The notes: a model not told the origin generated them from the letters alone. A stretch of DNA of 64,000 nucleotides from Jeotgalibacillus haloalkalitolerans (GCF_034427455.1 NZ_JAXQNN010000008.1:1-64000), one strand, 5' to 3'. Counted from the first letter of the stretch, positions 15,326 to 24,768 are shown. Numbers and translations: made by a program.

Positions 15326-16261
15326 TTAAAATAAATTCGTTAAGCTGTTGTCGCCATAAATCAGATTCAATATCATCAGTCCTGCTACCATCAAAATCGA
15401 CACCGGCGCCACAATAAAAGTCGTTACCAGCGTCACTTTCGGTGAAGCCTTTGCTGCAAGCTCTTTGACCTGTTCTTCTCTTAACTGCCTCATATCCTCT
15501 GCCTGCAGCTTAAAGGTTGAGGCGACCGGAACGCCAAGCTTCATTCCCTGAAGGAGTGATTTTATCAGCTGCTGGAATTCCTGGTTGCTGTTACGTTCAA
15601 GGAGATTGCGGTAGGCGTGCTCACGCTGTACGCCTAAGTCGATCTCCTGGATAAAGCGGGTGAATTCTTCTCTGAGCGGACCATCAAAAAAGCGGATCAC
15701 CTCCCTTAAAGCCTGGTCCAGACTTACACCTGCCTGAAGGCTTGTACTGACAGTATCCAGAAAGTCCGGAAGATCCATCCGCAGGGCCTGCTGACGCTGT
15801 TTGACCTGCTGACGTATGACAATAATCGGCAGGAAATATCCAAGCAGCGGTGTCAGTACAATGCCAAATTGTGATAGCGGCAGTCCAAGGAAGAAGAAAA
15901 ACATTCCGAGGAAAAAGCCGACTGTCATTAGCATCATCTTCAGCCCCTGAAAACGCGCAACTGTCAACTCATATGGATTACCCGATTTCTTCAGCCAGTC
16001 TGCTACATCCTGATTGACACTGAAGAAGTTGATGCGCTGGCCAAGGTCTGCAAATTCATCTGCGAATTTAGTTGCCTTGTCGATAAACCCTGCACGCTGC
16101 TTACGCTTCTTCTCCTTTTTTTCGAATGCATCGACCATTGTGACGTCAGAGATATGAAGCAGCAATTCCCGTTTTTCTTTGATATAGACGGACCAGTTCC
16201 TGAGTCCGAGCAGGACGAGAAACCAGAACAGCACAATACATAAAATGATTAAGGCATCCAT
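15326..16261 (-). CDS. tadC: Tad pilus inner-membrane platform protein TadC
   Basis: This is a type II secretion F-domain family protein of about 311 residues. ATG 16261 is preceded by AGGTGATC; GTG 16270 is an alternative. An N-terminal membrane segment, a basic cytoplasmic region and two further segments (about 105-150) precede the F domain (DLPDFLDTVSTSLQAGVSLDQAL, with the LGVPVAS motif), ending in a C-terminal membrane helix. TadB and TadC form the membrane platform that the TadA ATPase drives. It starts next to the tadB stop codon. Confidence 0.9.
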   Translation of the reverse strand: MDALIILCIVLFWFLVLLGLRNWSVYIKEKRELLLHISDVTMVDAFEKKEKKRKQRAGFIDKATKFADEFADLGQRINFFSVNQDVADWLKKSGNPYELTVARFQGLKMMLMTVGFFLGMFFFFLGLPLSQFGIVLTPLLGYFLPIIVIRQQVKQRQQALRMDLPDFLDTVSTSLQAGVSLDQALREVIRFFDGPLREEFTRFIQEIDLGVQREHAYRNLLERNSNQEFQQLIKSLLQGMKLGVPVASTFKLQAEDMRQLREEQVKELAAKASPKVTLVTTFIVAPVSILMVAGLMILNLIYGDNSLTNLF

Positions 16262-16270
16262 CTTGATCAC

Positions 16271-17200
16271 CTACACTTTGATATTCGTAATCTTCCGGAT
16301 CAGGAAGAACGAAAGAATGATGCCTGCACCGAACAATGCAAGGATGATGAGCCCTGGTGTGGTGGTCAGCGGGTCAGTGAAGCCGTCCATCACATTGTTC
16401 ATGACGAGCAGGATGAAAATTGGCATTGCCGGTACAATGATTGAGATGTAACGCTGTTCTGACGTCATTGTCCGGATTGTCTGATGCAGAATTTTTCTGT
16501 CTTCGAGTGTGGTTGCCATCGTCTCAAGTGTGGAAGCAAGGTTGCCTCCTGTTTTTTTCTGGATCAGGAGGGTGGCTGCAAAGAGCTGAAAGTCTCTTGA
16601 GGTATTTCGCTCCTGCACTTTTTTCAGCACTTGTTCAAGCGGTACACCGAGTTTGAGTTCGTATGACATCCTTTTAAATTCTTCTTTAGCTGGCGTGCTG
16701 ACTTCATTTGCTACAAGGTCAATCCCCTGCGTTACCGTCATCCCGCTCTTAGAAGCATTCGCAAGCAGCCGGCAGACTTCACTCAGCTGTTCATTAAAGC
16801 GCTCCTCATAGCGGTTTTTACGTAAATAGAAGAGCAGGAAGTGTGATGAAGCCAGAAGCCCGACTGTCAGTACCAGACTGATAAAAGCTGACATACTGAA
16901 AATCATGTTAAAGACCACATAAAGGAGCAGAAAACCTACAATATGAGCACCGATATACTCAGATGGCAGCAGCCCCACATTCGCCAGCTGCAGCTTTTTG
17001 TGAAGCTTTTCAGATGATGGTGACTCATCATATCTGTCTCCCAGGACGCTGATCGCACTCTTGCGCTTCTCTTCCGGGTACCAGGTGCGCATCTTCTTTT
17101 TCCAGTCCTGCTTGTGACGCCTGTAATCAAGCAGGAAGTACACCATGATGATAAGAGCGAGGGCAGCTGAACCAATCAGGCCTGCAATGATCATGTCCAT
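16271..17200 (-). CDS. tadB: Tad pilus inner-membrane platform protein TadB
   Basis: The protein has 309 residues and AAGGAGG upstream. It has an N-terminal membrane helix, a pair of helices at about 82-120, an F domain (LLANASKSGMTVTQGIDLV, ELKLGVPLEQVLKK) and two C-terminal helices. It pairs with TadC as the pilus assembly platform. The gene overlaps the end of cpaF by 10 bases, indicating translational coupling. Confidence 0.9.
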   Translation of the reverse strand: MDMIIAGLIGSAALALIIMVYFLLDYRRHKQDWKKKMRTWYPEEKRKSAISVLGDRYDESPSSEKLHKKLQLANVGLLPSEYIGAHIVGFLLLYVVFNMIFSMSAFISLVLTVGLLASSHFLLFYLRKNRYEERFNEQLSEVCRLLANASKSGMTVTQGIDLVANEVSTPAKEEFKRMSYELKLGVPLEQVLKKVQERNTSRDFQLFAATLLIQKKTGGNLASTLETMATTLEDRKILHQTIRTMTSEQRYISIIVPAMPIFILLVMNNVMDGFTDPLTTTPGLIILALFGAGIILSFFLIRKITNIKV

Positions 17201-18540
17201 ATTGGTTCGCCTCCTTTTTGGAAGAGACGTTCGTCGAATTCAATTCCAAACAGTTTGAGCCGCTCTACACATTTTGGAATCATACCGGTCGGTTCGAAAT
17301 GTCCAAGTACTTCTCCGTCTTTACCTGTTCCTGTGCGTTTGAAAATAAAAATGTCCTGCAGCTTTACCTGGTTATGGTCATCCACGTATACTTCAGAAAT
17401 ATTGACGATCTTCCGTTTCCCGTCTCCGAGACGCTCTGCCTGCACGATCATATCGAGCGCGCCGACAATGTATTCACGGATAATATGTGTCGGCAGATCC
17501 ATTCCGGCCATAACGACCATGCCTTCTACACGATTGATTGCGTCACTTGGCGTATTTGCGTGAACAGTCGTCAGTGAGCCTTCGTGACCGGTGTTCATCG
17601 CCTGGAGCATGTCAAAGGCTTCAGGGCCCCGCACCTCACCGACAATGATCCGGTCCGGTCTCATACGCAGTGCGTTTTTAACAAGCTGACGGATCGAAAC
17701 TTCACCTGATCCCTCCACATTTGGCGGGCGGGCTTCAAGGCCAACGACACTTGCACGGTTGAGCCGTAATTCTGCGGAATCTTCAATCGTAATAACCCGC
17801 TCTCCCGGAGGAACTGCCTTAGCAGCAGCGTTCAGGAGTGTCGTCTTTCCGCTGCCGGTTCCGCCTGAAATGAGTACATTCATTTTGGCTTCAACAATCG
17901 CCTGGATAAATGCAGCCATCGGTTCATCAAGTGAGCCGAATTCGAGCAGATCGTCCATTTCAATCGGCTCCTGTCTGAATTTACGGATGGAAATCAGCGT
18001 ACCGTTCAGACTGACCGGCGGAATCACGGCATTCACACGACTGCCATCCGGTAGCCGGGCATCAACCATCGGCGAGCTTTCATCAATCCGCCGGCCAAGC
18101 GGTGCAATGACGCGGTCGACGATATGGCGGACATGATCATCATCCTTAAAGGTGACACTGCTTTCCTGCAGCTGCCCGTTACGCTCAATGAATACTTCTT
18201 TTGGACCGTTTACGAGTATTTCAGTGATGGTCGGATCTTTTAACAGCTGCTCAAGTGGTCCGAACCCGACACTTTCATCAATGAGGCGTGACATCAGCAC
18301 TTCACGGTCGCCGCGCGGAATGACCACTTTCTCTTCCAGCATGAATTGATTCACAAGCCGGTCAATCGACGCTCTCCGTTCATGCTCATCGGCTGCTGTC
18401 AGCTGCTCAAGGTTTGTCTCAGCCAGCAGGCGCGTCTTATAATGATCGAGCAATTCTTCCAGATAAGGCGTCATCACCGACTGGACGCTTTCTTTTTGCG
18501 GTTCAGCCTGAGAGCGTTTAGTACGTTGAAACAGTGACAT
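17191..18540 (-). CDS. cpaF: Tad pilus assembly ATPase CpaF/TadA
   Basis: This is a 449-residue secretion ATPase of the VirB11-like type. The N-terminal domain covers about 1-150. The ATPase core has Walker [13 protein letters not shown], an Asp box region ([11 protein letters not shown]), Walker B-like [16 protein letters not shown] and the His-containing [14 protein letters not shown]. It powers polymerisation of Flp subunits at the membrane. GGAGGGG precedes the ATG. Length and motifs are complete. Confidence 0.95.
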   Translation of the reverse strand: MSLFQRTKRSQAEPQKESVQSVMTPYLEELLDHYKTRLLAETNLEQLTAADEHERRASIDRLVNQFMLEEKVVIPRGDREVLMSRLIDESVGFGPLEQLLKDPTITEILVNGPKEVFIERNGQLQESSVTFKDDDHVRHIVDRVIAPLGRRIDESSPMVDARLPDGSRVNAVIPPVSLNGTLISIRKFRQEPIEMDDLLEFGSLDEPMAAFIQAIVEAKMNVLISGGTGSGKTTLLNAAAKAVPPGERVITIEDSAELRLNRASVVGLEARPPNVEGSGEVSIRQLVKNALRMRPDRIIVGEVRGPEAFDMLQAMNTGHEGSLTTVHANTPSDAINRVEGMVVMAGMDLPTHIIREYIVGALDMIVQAERLGDGKRKIVNISEVYVDDHNQVKLQDIFIFKRTGTGKDGEVLGHFEPTGMIPKCVERLKLFGIEFDERLFQKGGEPIWT

Positions 18541-18553
18541 TGCATTCCCCTCC

Positions 18554-19684
18554 TTACTTCAGCATCGATCTTACCCACTTGCGCATATCTTTTGCTGCCG
18601 GTATCAATTTCTTTTCCTTCGGTTCTTTTCTGATGGGCTGTCCCTTATTAATGCCGGCCTGGACACCCTTCAGATCCCGTCTGATCTCCGCTGCATGCGG
18701 ATAGGTAACAAAACGTTCAAGGTCTTTTTTGGACAGCTCATTTTCTTTACCGACTTCATTCAGTACAAGCTCCAGCCGATCCTCTGTCGGAATCCCAAGC
18801 TTCTGAAACAGGCTCTCTACATGCTTTAACACGCGGATAGACGGTGTATCGAGTGCAATTGTGTAGAATACTTTATCCGCTTCAATCAGTGCGCCATATG
18901 TTCTCTCATCAATAGAGGATGGCAGGTCCACAATAATAAAGTCATAAGATCTGCGGCAGGCTCTGAGCACTTTTGTGACAAAATCCTCTGTCAGGCGCTC
19001 GGCAAGCTCGGCATCTCTCGGACTAATTAACAGGTCGAGCTTGGAAAACGGTTCTTTTTCAGATACGTTTTTTAAATGGTGTTCGCTCAGCTCTTCCACG
19101 ACCGGCTCTAAATCCATAATGGTCCGGTTCGGCTCAATGCCAAGGAATGTTTCCCCGCCTCCGTATTGAAGGTTCAGGTCAATGTAAATAACCTGGGCAG
19201 TTGATTCCAGCTTCAGTGTCTGAGCGAAAGCAGTACTTAAAAACGTCTTCCCGCTGCCGCCTTTTCCGCTGTAAAAACTGAAGACCTTTCCATTCCCTCT
19301 CTTGAAAAGCTGCTCTTTCGGTTGTTCAGCTGAAGCTCTTGAGACAATCGTTTCAACCCGGTCGCCCAGTCCTTCAAGGTCCTCCGGCATCACGAGATAA
19401 TCAGTTACGCCTCTTCTGACGAGATCTCTGAACAGCTGGAAGTCATGAGATTCATGAATAAAGATGACCGGCGCATGCAGCTGCTCGGACTGGATCAGCG
19501 CAACACGTTCAATGTCGCCTTCATCATGTAGCAGTAAAATGACTTTGGGCTGTTTATTTTTTAGCTCGGATCTGAGATGGGACGGATCGAGCGCTTCTGT
19601 TTTTAATGTTTCAGGCAGCCTTGTGCGAATCGCAGACATCAGGGTACCTTCTCTTCCAATCACTAACACATCTAATTCTTCCAT
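18554..19684 (-). CDS. cpaE: CpaE/TadZ-like pilus localisation ATPase
   Basis: ATG 19684 has AGGAGG 7 bases upstream; the frame to 19708 is an extension. The protein has 376 residues. A receiver-like N-terminal domain without a clear phospho-Asp pocket (about 1-125) is joined to a ParA/MinD-type ATPase with the deviant Walker A GKGGSGKTFLS, the IYIDLNLQYGGGE loop and IIVDLPSS. Proteins of this type place the Tad machine in the cell. It lies between cpaB and cpaF with short gaps. Confidence 0.88.
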   Translation of the reverse strand: MEELDVLVIGREGTLMSAIRTRLPETLKTEALDPSHLRSELKNKQPKVILLLHDEGDIERVALIQSEQLHAPVIFIHESHDFQLFRDLVRRGVTDYLVMPEDLEGLGDRVETIVSRASAEQPKEQLFKRGNGKVFSFYSGKGGSGKTFLSTAFAQTLKLESTAQVIYIDLNLQYGGGETFLGIEPNRTIMDLEPVVEELSEHHLKNVSEKEPFSKLDLLISPRDAELAERLTEDFVTKVLRACRRSYDFIIVDLPSSIDERTYGALIEADKVFYTIALDTPSIRVLKHVESLFQKLGIPTEDRLELVLNEVGKENELSKKDLERFVTYPHAAEIRRDLKGVQAGINKGQPIRKEPKEKKLIPAAKDMRKWVRSMLK

Positions 19685-19728
19685 GGCACAGCCTCCTCTA
19701 TTCGACACATGCGTCTAATCATTCAGGC

Positions 19729-20481
19729 TTACTCACCTGACTCTTCTTTTTTCTTATCAGCGGGCTTTTCTTCTTTTTCTTCAGGCTCTGCCGGTTTTTC
19801 CTCTGCTTTTTCCTCGACCGGCTCAGTCTCTTCTGCCGGCTCTTCTTCAGCAGCTGCTACTTCCTGACCGGAAACCCCGACATTCGCTTTAATCACCCGT
19901 ACACTGTCTGCGTAATTCTGCATATGAATCAGCTCCGGGGTATCCTCAAGCGAAATTTCAACCTGAACGCCTGAGAACTGGCCATCGTCGTTCGCCACAC
20001 GGGCTACTTTGACATCCTTCATAAAGATCTCTGTGTTATTGCCTTCATCCGTTCTATTCGATACCACAATATCGACGCGATCGAGCGGCTCAAGCGGTTC
20101 ATCAAATGACACCCGCTCTGAAGACATCATCGTGACCAGCCGGTTATTCTCTTCTGTGACTGCCGATGCCTCTTTGAGCATATTTTTGGAAATCACATCC
20201 CCTTTAGATAAAGGAACAACAGATACCTTATTCATCAGTTCCTCAGGATCGCGGATATGCTCTGCTGTGACAAACTTCTGCGGGATGCTCTCAGCCGCAA
20301 CTGCTTCAGGTGTAATCACGTCTCGCGCATCAATATCTGATCCCGCTACATAGACGGTCACCATCGTCCCAAGGTCATTGTTTAGCTCTTTGACCTTTTG
20401 AAGCGTGAAATATCCTGCTGCTGCTGCAAATAGAGCCGCAATGATGAAAAATATAAGCGCTCTTCTTTTCGATTCAATCAT
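19729..20481 (-). CDS. cpaB: CpaB/RcpC-like Flp pilus assembly protein
   Basis: The protein has 250 residues. ATG 20481 is preferred because GAGAGG lies before it; the GTG at 20502 is upstream of that site. An N-terminal membrane anchor precedes a SAF domain (VAGSDIDARDVITPEAVA) and the CpaB core (PLEPLDRVDIVV, VRVIKANVG). The C-terminal 45 residues are an acidic/Lys-rich Glu-Pro tail, probably disordered. In Gram-negatives CpaB works with the secretin; Gram-positives lack one, so its role here may be to bind peptidoglycan or pilus. First gene of the Tad operon. Confidence 0.85.
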   Translation of the reverse strand: MIESKRRALIFFIIAALFAAAAGYFTLQKVKELNNDLGTMVTVYVAGSDIDARDVITPEAVAAESIPQKFVTAEHIRDPEELMNKVSVVPLSKGDVISKNMLKEASAVTEENNRLVTMMSSERVSFDEPLEPLDRVDIVVSNRTDEGNNTEIFMKDVKVARVANDDGQFSGVQVEISLEDTPELIHMQNYADSVRVIKANVGVSGQEVAAAEEEPAEETEPVEEKAEEKPAEPEEKEEKPADKKKEESGE

Positions 20482-20961
20482 GACTTTCCGCCTCTCTTTC
20501 ACTGACCGGTAAAATATAGTCGAATGGAATCATATAAACATTTTCTAATATGACATTCGTGTCGTTCATCACATTTTTACAAAGTGAGCTGAAATAGCTA
20601 TTACTGTTTTTAATGGATTTTTGGATTACTGTCAAATCGTGGAGGAAATTGAATATTACAGGCAAAGAAGATAGTCCAGGTTGTATAAATGTAGTCAGGG
20701 ACATACGAACTATGTATCTCATTTCACACATAGTAACTTGGAATTGATTCGACAAATTCCTCGATTTGATTGTTACATTCTTTACAAAACATGCGACCAT
20801 AGCACCTTTTTCCATGGAACAGGATGGGAAAAACCTTGATTTTGAGAGGTTTGAAGCTGATATATTTGAGGTTGAAATGGTTTTGGAGTGATTGGGGGTA
20901 TGATTATCGTTCAAATGCGCAGGGGAAAGATTCATTTATGATCACGAATTACTCTCCCCGC
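20482..20961 (-). other. long upstream region of the Tad operon without a supported gene
   Basis: About 480 bases lie between the terminator of the upstream VWA gene and cpaB. The only long minus frame (153 codons) overlaps cpaB, has no ribosome binding site and shows no protein-like pattern. A TTGACAGTAATCC stretch near 20620-20640 could be a -35 but the -10 partner is weak. AT-rich tracts dominate. The length suggests a regulated promoter or leader RNA. Confidence 0.4.
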
Positions 20962-20991
20962 TAAAAAAACGACCTCATCAAATGAGGTCGC
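20962..20991 (-). terminator. terminator of the second VWA lipoprotein gene
   Basis: On the minus strand CGACCTCAT / ATGAGGTCG pair around a 3-base loop and are followed by seven T residues. Confidence 0.9.
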
Positions 20992-21009
20992 AGCTGTCAC
21001 ATATAAACG

Positions 21010-22431
21010 TTATTCAAGATCATCCGGATACAGCTCTTCAACCAATTGCTCCATCTCAGCTAACCCTGCATCTCTTAATACCTCAATTTCTTCCTCTACT
21101 TCAGACGTTACGTCCTTGATTCGTTCATCTGTTTCCTGATTTCGTCTATTCAGTTCCGAATCCTGGTCCATACTCAGCACTTCCTCTTCGTGTCGAAGGT
21201 AATCGAGTGTATGAATCATCGAAACGTGCTGTGACAGCCCCACCTTAAAGTTTTCATTAGAGAATGCCAGCATGGCAAAATAACTCTTATTGCTCGCGGA
21301 TTGAACGTCAAGATCCGCCTGACGTTTCCACCTTTCCCAGCGCTTCAGGATTTCCTCTGTCTGATCAAACTCTTTTCTCAGCTCATCCGCACCCTGAACA
21401 TTTGTAAAAACGCCATCCGCTTCACGCGCCACCTGACGCAGCTGATCCTGTGTTTCTGAGTCTGCATTAAAGCCGATGACATTAATGATTGGCGAGATAT
21501 TACTGTCTGCAAATGTTTTAGCAACAGCAGCAGGATCTCCGTCACATGTCTCGATTCCATCACTGACCAGATAGATCAGATTCGTATTTTCCTCTCCATC
21601 AAGATCTTTAAAACTTTCCATTGCTGATTCAAGTGCACCTGCGACAGGCGTCCATCCTGCAGGCTCAAACTGATCAAGTGCTGACTGGAACGCATCTTCA
21701 TCGTATGTGCCACGCTCATATACTTCCTCTATTGCCCCGCAGGACATCGCCTTATCCGCTTCGTCTCCTGTTCCTTCATGTCCATACACCCTTAATGACA
21801 CATTCGCTTCTTCTGGTAACGACGATAAAAAGTCCTGTATTTCGCTCTTGGCCTGTTCCATTCTTGTGCTGCCGCCTGACTCTGCACCCATTGATCCACT
21901 CGCATCCAGAATAATTTCCACATTGTAGTTTTCTTTAAATGTATAGTTTCCGCTGGCTTCAGGCATACCGGATAAAGCGAACTCCATTTTCGCAATCGTG
22001 TCATTCGGATCCGGGAATGCTCTTGCATTCAGATCATACAAATAATCAAAATAAGCGTCATACTCTTTCTGAGTCGGTTCTTCAGGAAGCGGCGGAATTT
22101 CCTCAAGGGCTTCCATCAGCATTTCCTGATGCTCTTTATTACTTCTTTGAAATTGTTCTTCGCCAAAAATACCAACCTTTTGATCAACAAGATCCTGTGC
22201 AGTTTCGGCAGCTCCTCTTACATTCAATGCTTCAACTGCCTCAACCAGATCCCCTTCAGGTTGCCCGGTTTGCTTTACGCTAGCCTCTTCCTCAGCCTGA
22301 TCTGCCGGTTTTTCCATCTTATCAACCGCTTCCGCCGTCTGCTCCGGTTCAGCCGGTGACTGCTCTTCTTCCTGACAGGCTGCTAATCCGAAACTAAGTA
22401 AGAATACTGACAACAGTATTGGTTTTTTCAT
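21010..22431 (-). CDS. second VWA-domain lipoprotein
   Basis: The protein has 473 residues. ATG 22431 lies after AAAGGGGA; the GTG at 22449 falls inside that site. The lipoprotein signal is LSFGLAACQE. The layout matches the protein at 13652: acidic linker, helical region (LPEEPTQKEYDAYFDYLYDL), VWA domain with DASGSMG, Thr in GWTPVAGALES and SDGIETCDGD, the same paired cysteines, then a coiled-coil tail. The VWA core is strongly conserved between the two; the linkers and tails differ. It has its own terminator and lies upstream of the Tad operon in the same direction. A shared role in pilus function is inferred from the paralogy. Confidence 0.85.
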   Translation of the reverse strand: MKKPILLSVFLLSFGLAACQEEEQSPAEPEQTAEAVDKMEKPADQAEEEASVKQTGQPEGDLVEAVEALNVRGAAETAQDLVDQKVGIFGEEQFQRSNKEHQEMLMEALEEIPPLPEEPTQKEYDAYFDYLYDLNARAFPDPNDTIAKMEFALSGMPEASGNYTFKENYNVEIILDASGSMGAESGGSTRMEQAKSEIQDFLSSLPEEANVSLRVYGHEGTGDEADKAMSCGAIEEVYERGTYDEDAFQSALDQFEPAGWTPVAGALESAMESFKDLDGEENTNLIYLVSDGIETCDGDPAAVAKTFADSNISPIINVIGFNADSETQDQLRQVAREADGVFTNVQGADELRKEFDQTEEILKRWERWKRQADLDVQSASNKSYFAMLAFSNENFKVGLSQHVSMIHTLDYLRHEEEVLSMDQDSELNRRNQETDERIKDVTSEVEEEIEVLRDAGLAEMEQLVEELYPDDLE

Positions 22432-22738
22432 TTTACAATCCCCTTTCACATAAACAATTATTAATGCGTCTAATTTACCAGCTATGAATCTCTTTCATGT
22501 TTTAATGGAAAATAGCAGGACTGTCAAATAAGGGGAAATCAATCTTTCTTATGGTATAGAAAATAGTTGCAGGCCGATTTTTATGAATCAGGTAAATGGT
22601 ATGGTGTCAGAGCAGCTTTTTCAGAACTAATGACTTATAAAATAAGTAGATGTATTGGGGTGGATTGGAGAAAAACGGGGAGTGTATGACCATGGAACCT
22701 TTTTTAAATTGTTGCTTTGTTAAAATCCATTGTTGTTT
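22432..22738. other. intergenic stretch, nothing recognised
   Basis: AT-rich sequence upstream of the second VWA gene. It presumably carries that gene's promoter on the minus strand. I see no convincing gene or structured RNA before the palindromic repeat begins at 22739. Confidence 0.4.
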
Positions 22739-22884
22739 CTGCACAGCTGGTGATCGAAGCGTAAGGGGGGGCGGACTCGCAGGAAGGGACGTGTGAGGCC
22801 ATGGTGAAGCCTGCGGGCTCAAGGACAGGACCAAAAAACGGTCCACCAACGGAAAGCGTCCTCCTGAAGCCGAGATCAACAGCC
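22739..22884 (-). repeat. palindromic intergenic repeat, copy 1 (reverse orientation, with insertion)
   Basis: Read on the minus strand it matches copies at 26631 and 30114: GGCTTCAGGAGGACGCTTTC, GAGCCCGCAGGCTTC, CACACGTCCCTTCCTGC and a CTGTGCAG end. A short extra hairpin (GGACCG / CGGTCC around a T tract) is inserted in the left part. Confidence 0.8.
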
Positions 22885-22904
22885 AACTTTAAAAAAGCCT
22901 AAAT

Positions 22905-22936
22905 TATAAAAAACGACCCCATCAAATGAGGCCGTT
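22905..22936 (-). terminator. terminator of salA
   Basis: On the minus strand ACGGCCTCAT pairs with ATGGGGTCGT and is followed by six T residues, 10 bases past the stop codon. It closely resembles the terminator at 20962-20991. Confidence 0.88.
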
Positions 22937-22945
22937 TCACATGAA

Positions 22946-24004
22946 TCATTCAGTTGTCTTATCAATCACTTCTTCAGCAATCTGATCATAAATCTTACCC
23001 AGCTTATGATCTTCTGCGTATACAGATGGTGCAAAGTCGTCTTCATCCCAGTCAGGCTGCTGAAGCGGCAATTTACCTAAAAGCTCTGTGCGCAGCTCTT
23101 CTGCAAGCTTCTCTCCGCCGCCCTGGCCGAATACGTATTCACGCTCACCTGTCTTCTTGCTTTCATAGTAGGACATATTCTCCACTACACCAAGAATCGA
23201 GTGCTCTGTCTGAAGCGCCATTGCCCCTGCACGCGCTGCAACAAATGCAGCTGTCGGGTGAGGTGTTGTGACGATAATTTCCTTACTTGATGGCAGCATT
23301 GCATGTACATCAAGCGCTACATCTCCCGTACCCGGTGGCAGGTCAAGCAGGAGGTAATCCAGCTCGCCCCATTCCACTTCAGTAAAGAAGCTGTTGAGCA
23401 TCTTACCAAGCATTGGTCCTCTCCAGATCACAGGCGCATTGTCTTCAACGAAAAACGCCATGGAAATGACTTTAACACCTTTACGGTCAACCGGAATAAT
23501 ACGCTCGCCGCGTACAACCGGACGCTTATTGATGCCCATCATATCAGGCACACTGAATCCGTAAATATCTGCATCAATCAAACCAACCTTTTTCCCCTGA
23601 CGCGCAAGTGCAACTGCAAGGTTTACAGATACCGTTGACTTCCCTACGCCGCCTTTACCACTGGCTACTGCGATAAACTGGACCTTATTGCCCGGTGCGA
23701 GCAGGTTATCTTCTACAGCATCACCCTTTTGGCCGCGGAATTTCTCAAGTTTTTCAGGCTCAAGCTCTGTAAAACGGATGCCGACTGTTTCAGCTCCGGC
23801 TCCTTTAAGCGCTTCAACAACCGCCATTTGAAGCTGCATCTGTTCAGCTGTCCCTGTTTTCGCAAGGGCAATTTTCACGCTGACGTGATTCTTTTCTTCC
23901 TTAATGCTTACTTCCACAATGCCTTCTGTTTCTGCAAGCGGTGTATGTAAAATCGGATCATTCATCGAACCGAGCAATTCTCTGACCTGCTGTTCAGTTA
24001 CCAA
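22946..24004 (-). CDS. salA: Mrp/NBP35-family P-loop ATPase SalA
   Basis: The 352-residue protein starts at TTG 24004, with AAGGAG 9 bases upstream. The N-terminal MIP18/DUF59-like domain (about 1-85) is followed by an Mrp ATPase with the deviant Walker A ASGKGGVGKSTVSVN, LIDADIYGFSVP and LLLDLPPGTGDVAL. The CxxC of cluster-carrier Mrp proteins is absent. In B. subtilis the protein at this locus, SalA, derepresses exoprotease genes by acting on scoC; other family members carry iron-sulfur clusters. Position before cwlD supports the SalA assignment. Confidence 0.9.
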   Translation of the reverse strand: MVTEQQVRELLGSMNDPILHTPLAETEGIVEVSIKEEKNHVSVKIALAKTGTAEQMQLQMAVVEALKGAGAETVGIRFTELEPEKLEKFRGQKGDAVEDNLLAPGNKVQFIAVASGKGGVGKSTVSVNLAVALARQGKKVGLIDADIYGFSVPDMMGINKRPVVRGERIIPVDRKGVKVISMAFFVEDNAPVIWRGPMLGKMLNSFFTEVEWGELDYLLLDLPPGTGDVALDVHAMLPSSKEIIVTTPHPTAAFVAARAGAMALQTEHSILGVVENMSYYESKKTGEREYVFGQGGGEKLAEELRTELLGKLPLQQPDWDEDDFAPSVYAEDHKLGKIYDQIAEEVIDKTTE

Positions 24005-24069
24005 AACAAGACACTCCTTTTGAATTCGTTTTCATCTATGCAAGTATAACATAGGTGAAACACTCAAGT

Positions 24070-24768
24070 TCACTCAGGAGGCTCATCTTCTTTGGAATAA
24101 TGTCTCAGAATTCCGATATAAATGGCAGCTGCCACCTGCTGCTGATAATCATCCTGCAACAGCCAGTACCGCTCCTCAGGGTTAGAAAGGAATCCGGCTT
24201 CCACCAGCACCCCGGGCGTCTCAGCATGACTCAGTACATAGATGCCGTCAATCGGCTTCGACTTCCTTTTACTGTCCGGAATATGCCGGTTCAGCTCATG
24301 CTGAATAAACCGTGCAAGCCGCTCATTCTGATCGTTATAGGTCGTATAAAATGTCTGCGGACCCTTCCATCTCGCTTCAGGAATTGCATTCAGATGGATA
24401 CTGATAAATAAATCATTGTCTTTGTTATTAATCAGCTCAAGCCTCTGTTTTAGATCCTCCCGCTTGCGATCCCGAAACCCTTTTGTGTCTTCAGCTGCCA
24501 GGTCCTTATCCGTCTCCCTCGAAAGAATCACAATGGCGCCCTGCTCCTCCAGGTAGGCCTGAAGCTTCTTTGCAATCGATAACGTCAGGTTCTTTTCAAG
24601 TATGGTTTCATAACTGGCACCACCATCCAGGCCGCCATGACCCGGATCCAGCACAATCACTTCCCCCGTCAGCGGCAGGCTCCACTCCTCCACTGCATAC
24701 AGCAGCGCACCTGCACCAAGTCCAACAAGCAGCACAATCGCTGCGAGTATGATTGATTTCCTCAGCAT
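24070..24768 (-). CDS. cwlD: N-acetylmuramoyl-L-alanine amidase CwlD
   Basis: The protein has 232 residues with AAGGAGG before the ATG. An N-terminal membrane or signal helix precedes an Amidase_3 zinc hydrolase domain. The zinc ligands are His in VLDPGHGGLDGG, Glu in ETILEKN and His in SIHLNA; the catalytic Glu is in VEAGFLSN. CwlD, with PdaA, makes muramic-delta-lactam in the spore cortex, which is required for germination. It lies directly upstream of salA and divergent from the channel gene. Confidence 0.93.
   Translation of the reverse strand: MLRKSIILAAIVLLVGLGAGALLYAVEEWSLPLTGEVIVLDPGHGGLDGGASYETILEKNLTLSIAKKLQAYLEEQGAIVILSRETDKDLAAEDTKGFRDRKREDLKQRLELINNKDNDLFISIHLNAIPEARWKGPQTFYTTYNDQNERLARFIQHELNRHIPDSKRKSKPIDGIYVLSHAETPGVLVEAGFLSNPEERYWLLQDDYQQQVAAAIYIGILRHYSKEDEPPE

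Noticed and set aside
18554-19684. Chromosome or plasmid partitioning ParA protein
   Set aside because: The deviant Walker motif fits, but the receiver-like N-terminus and position between cpaB and cpaF mark it as CpaE/TadZ; there is no parB or parS-like site.
20474-20935. Minus-strand frame of 153 codons before cpaB
   Set aside because: No Shine-Dalgarno, composition rich in Ser/Asn/Ile typical of AT-rich non-coding DNA, and it overlaps the true cpaB start.
22607-22886. Minus-strand frames over the first palindromic repeat
   Set aside because: They arise from the GC-rich repeat, overlap one another and have no ribosome binding site.
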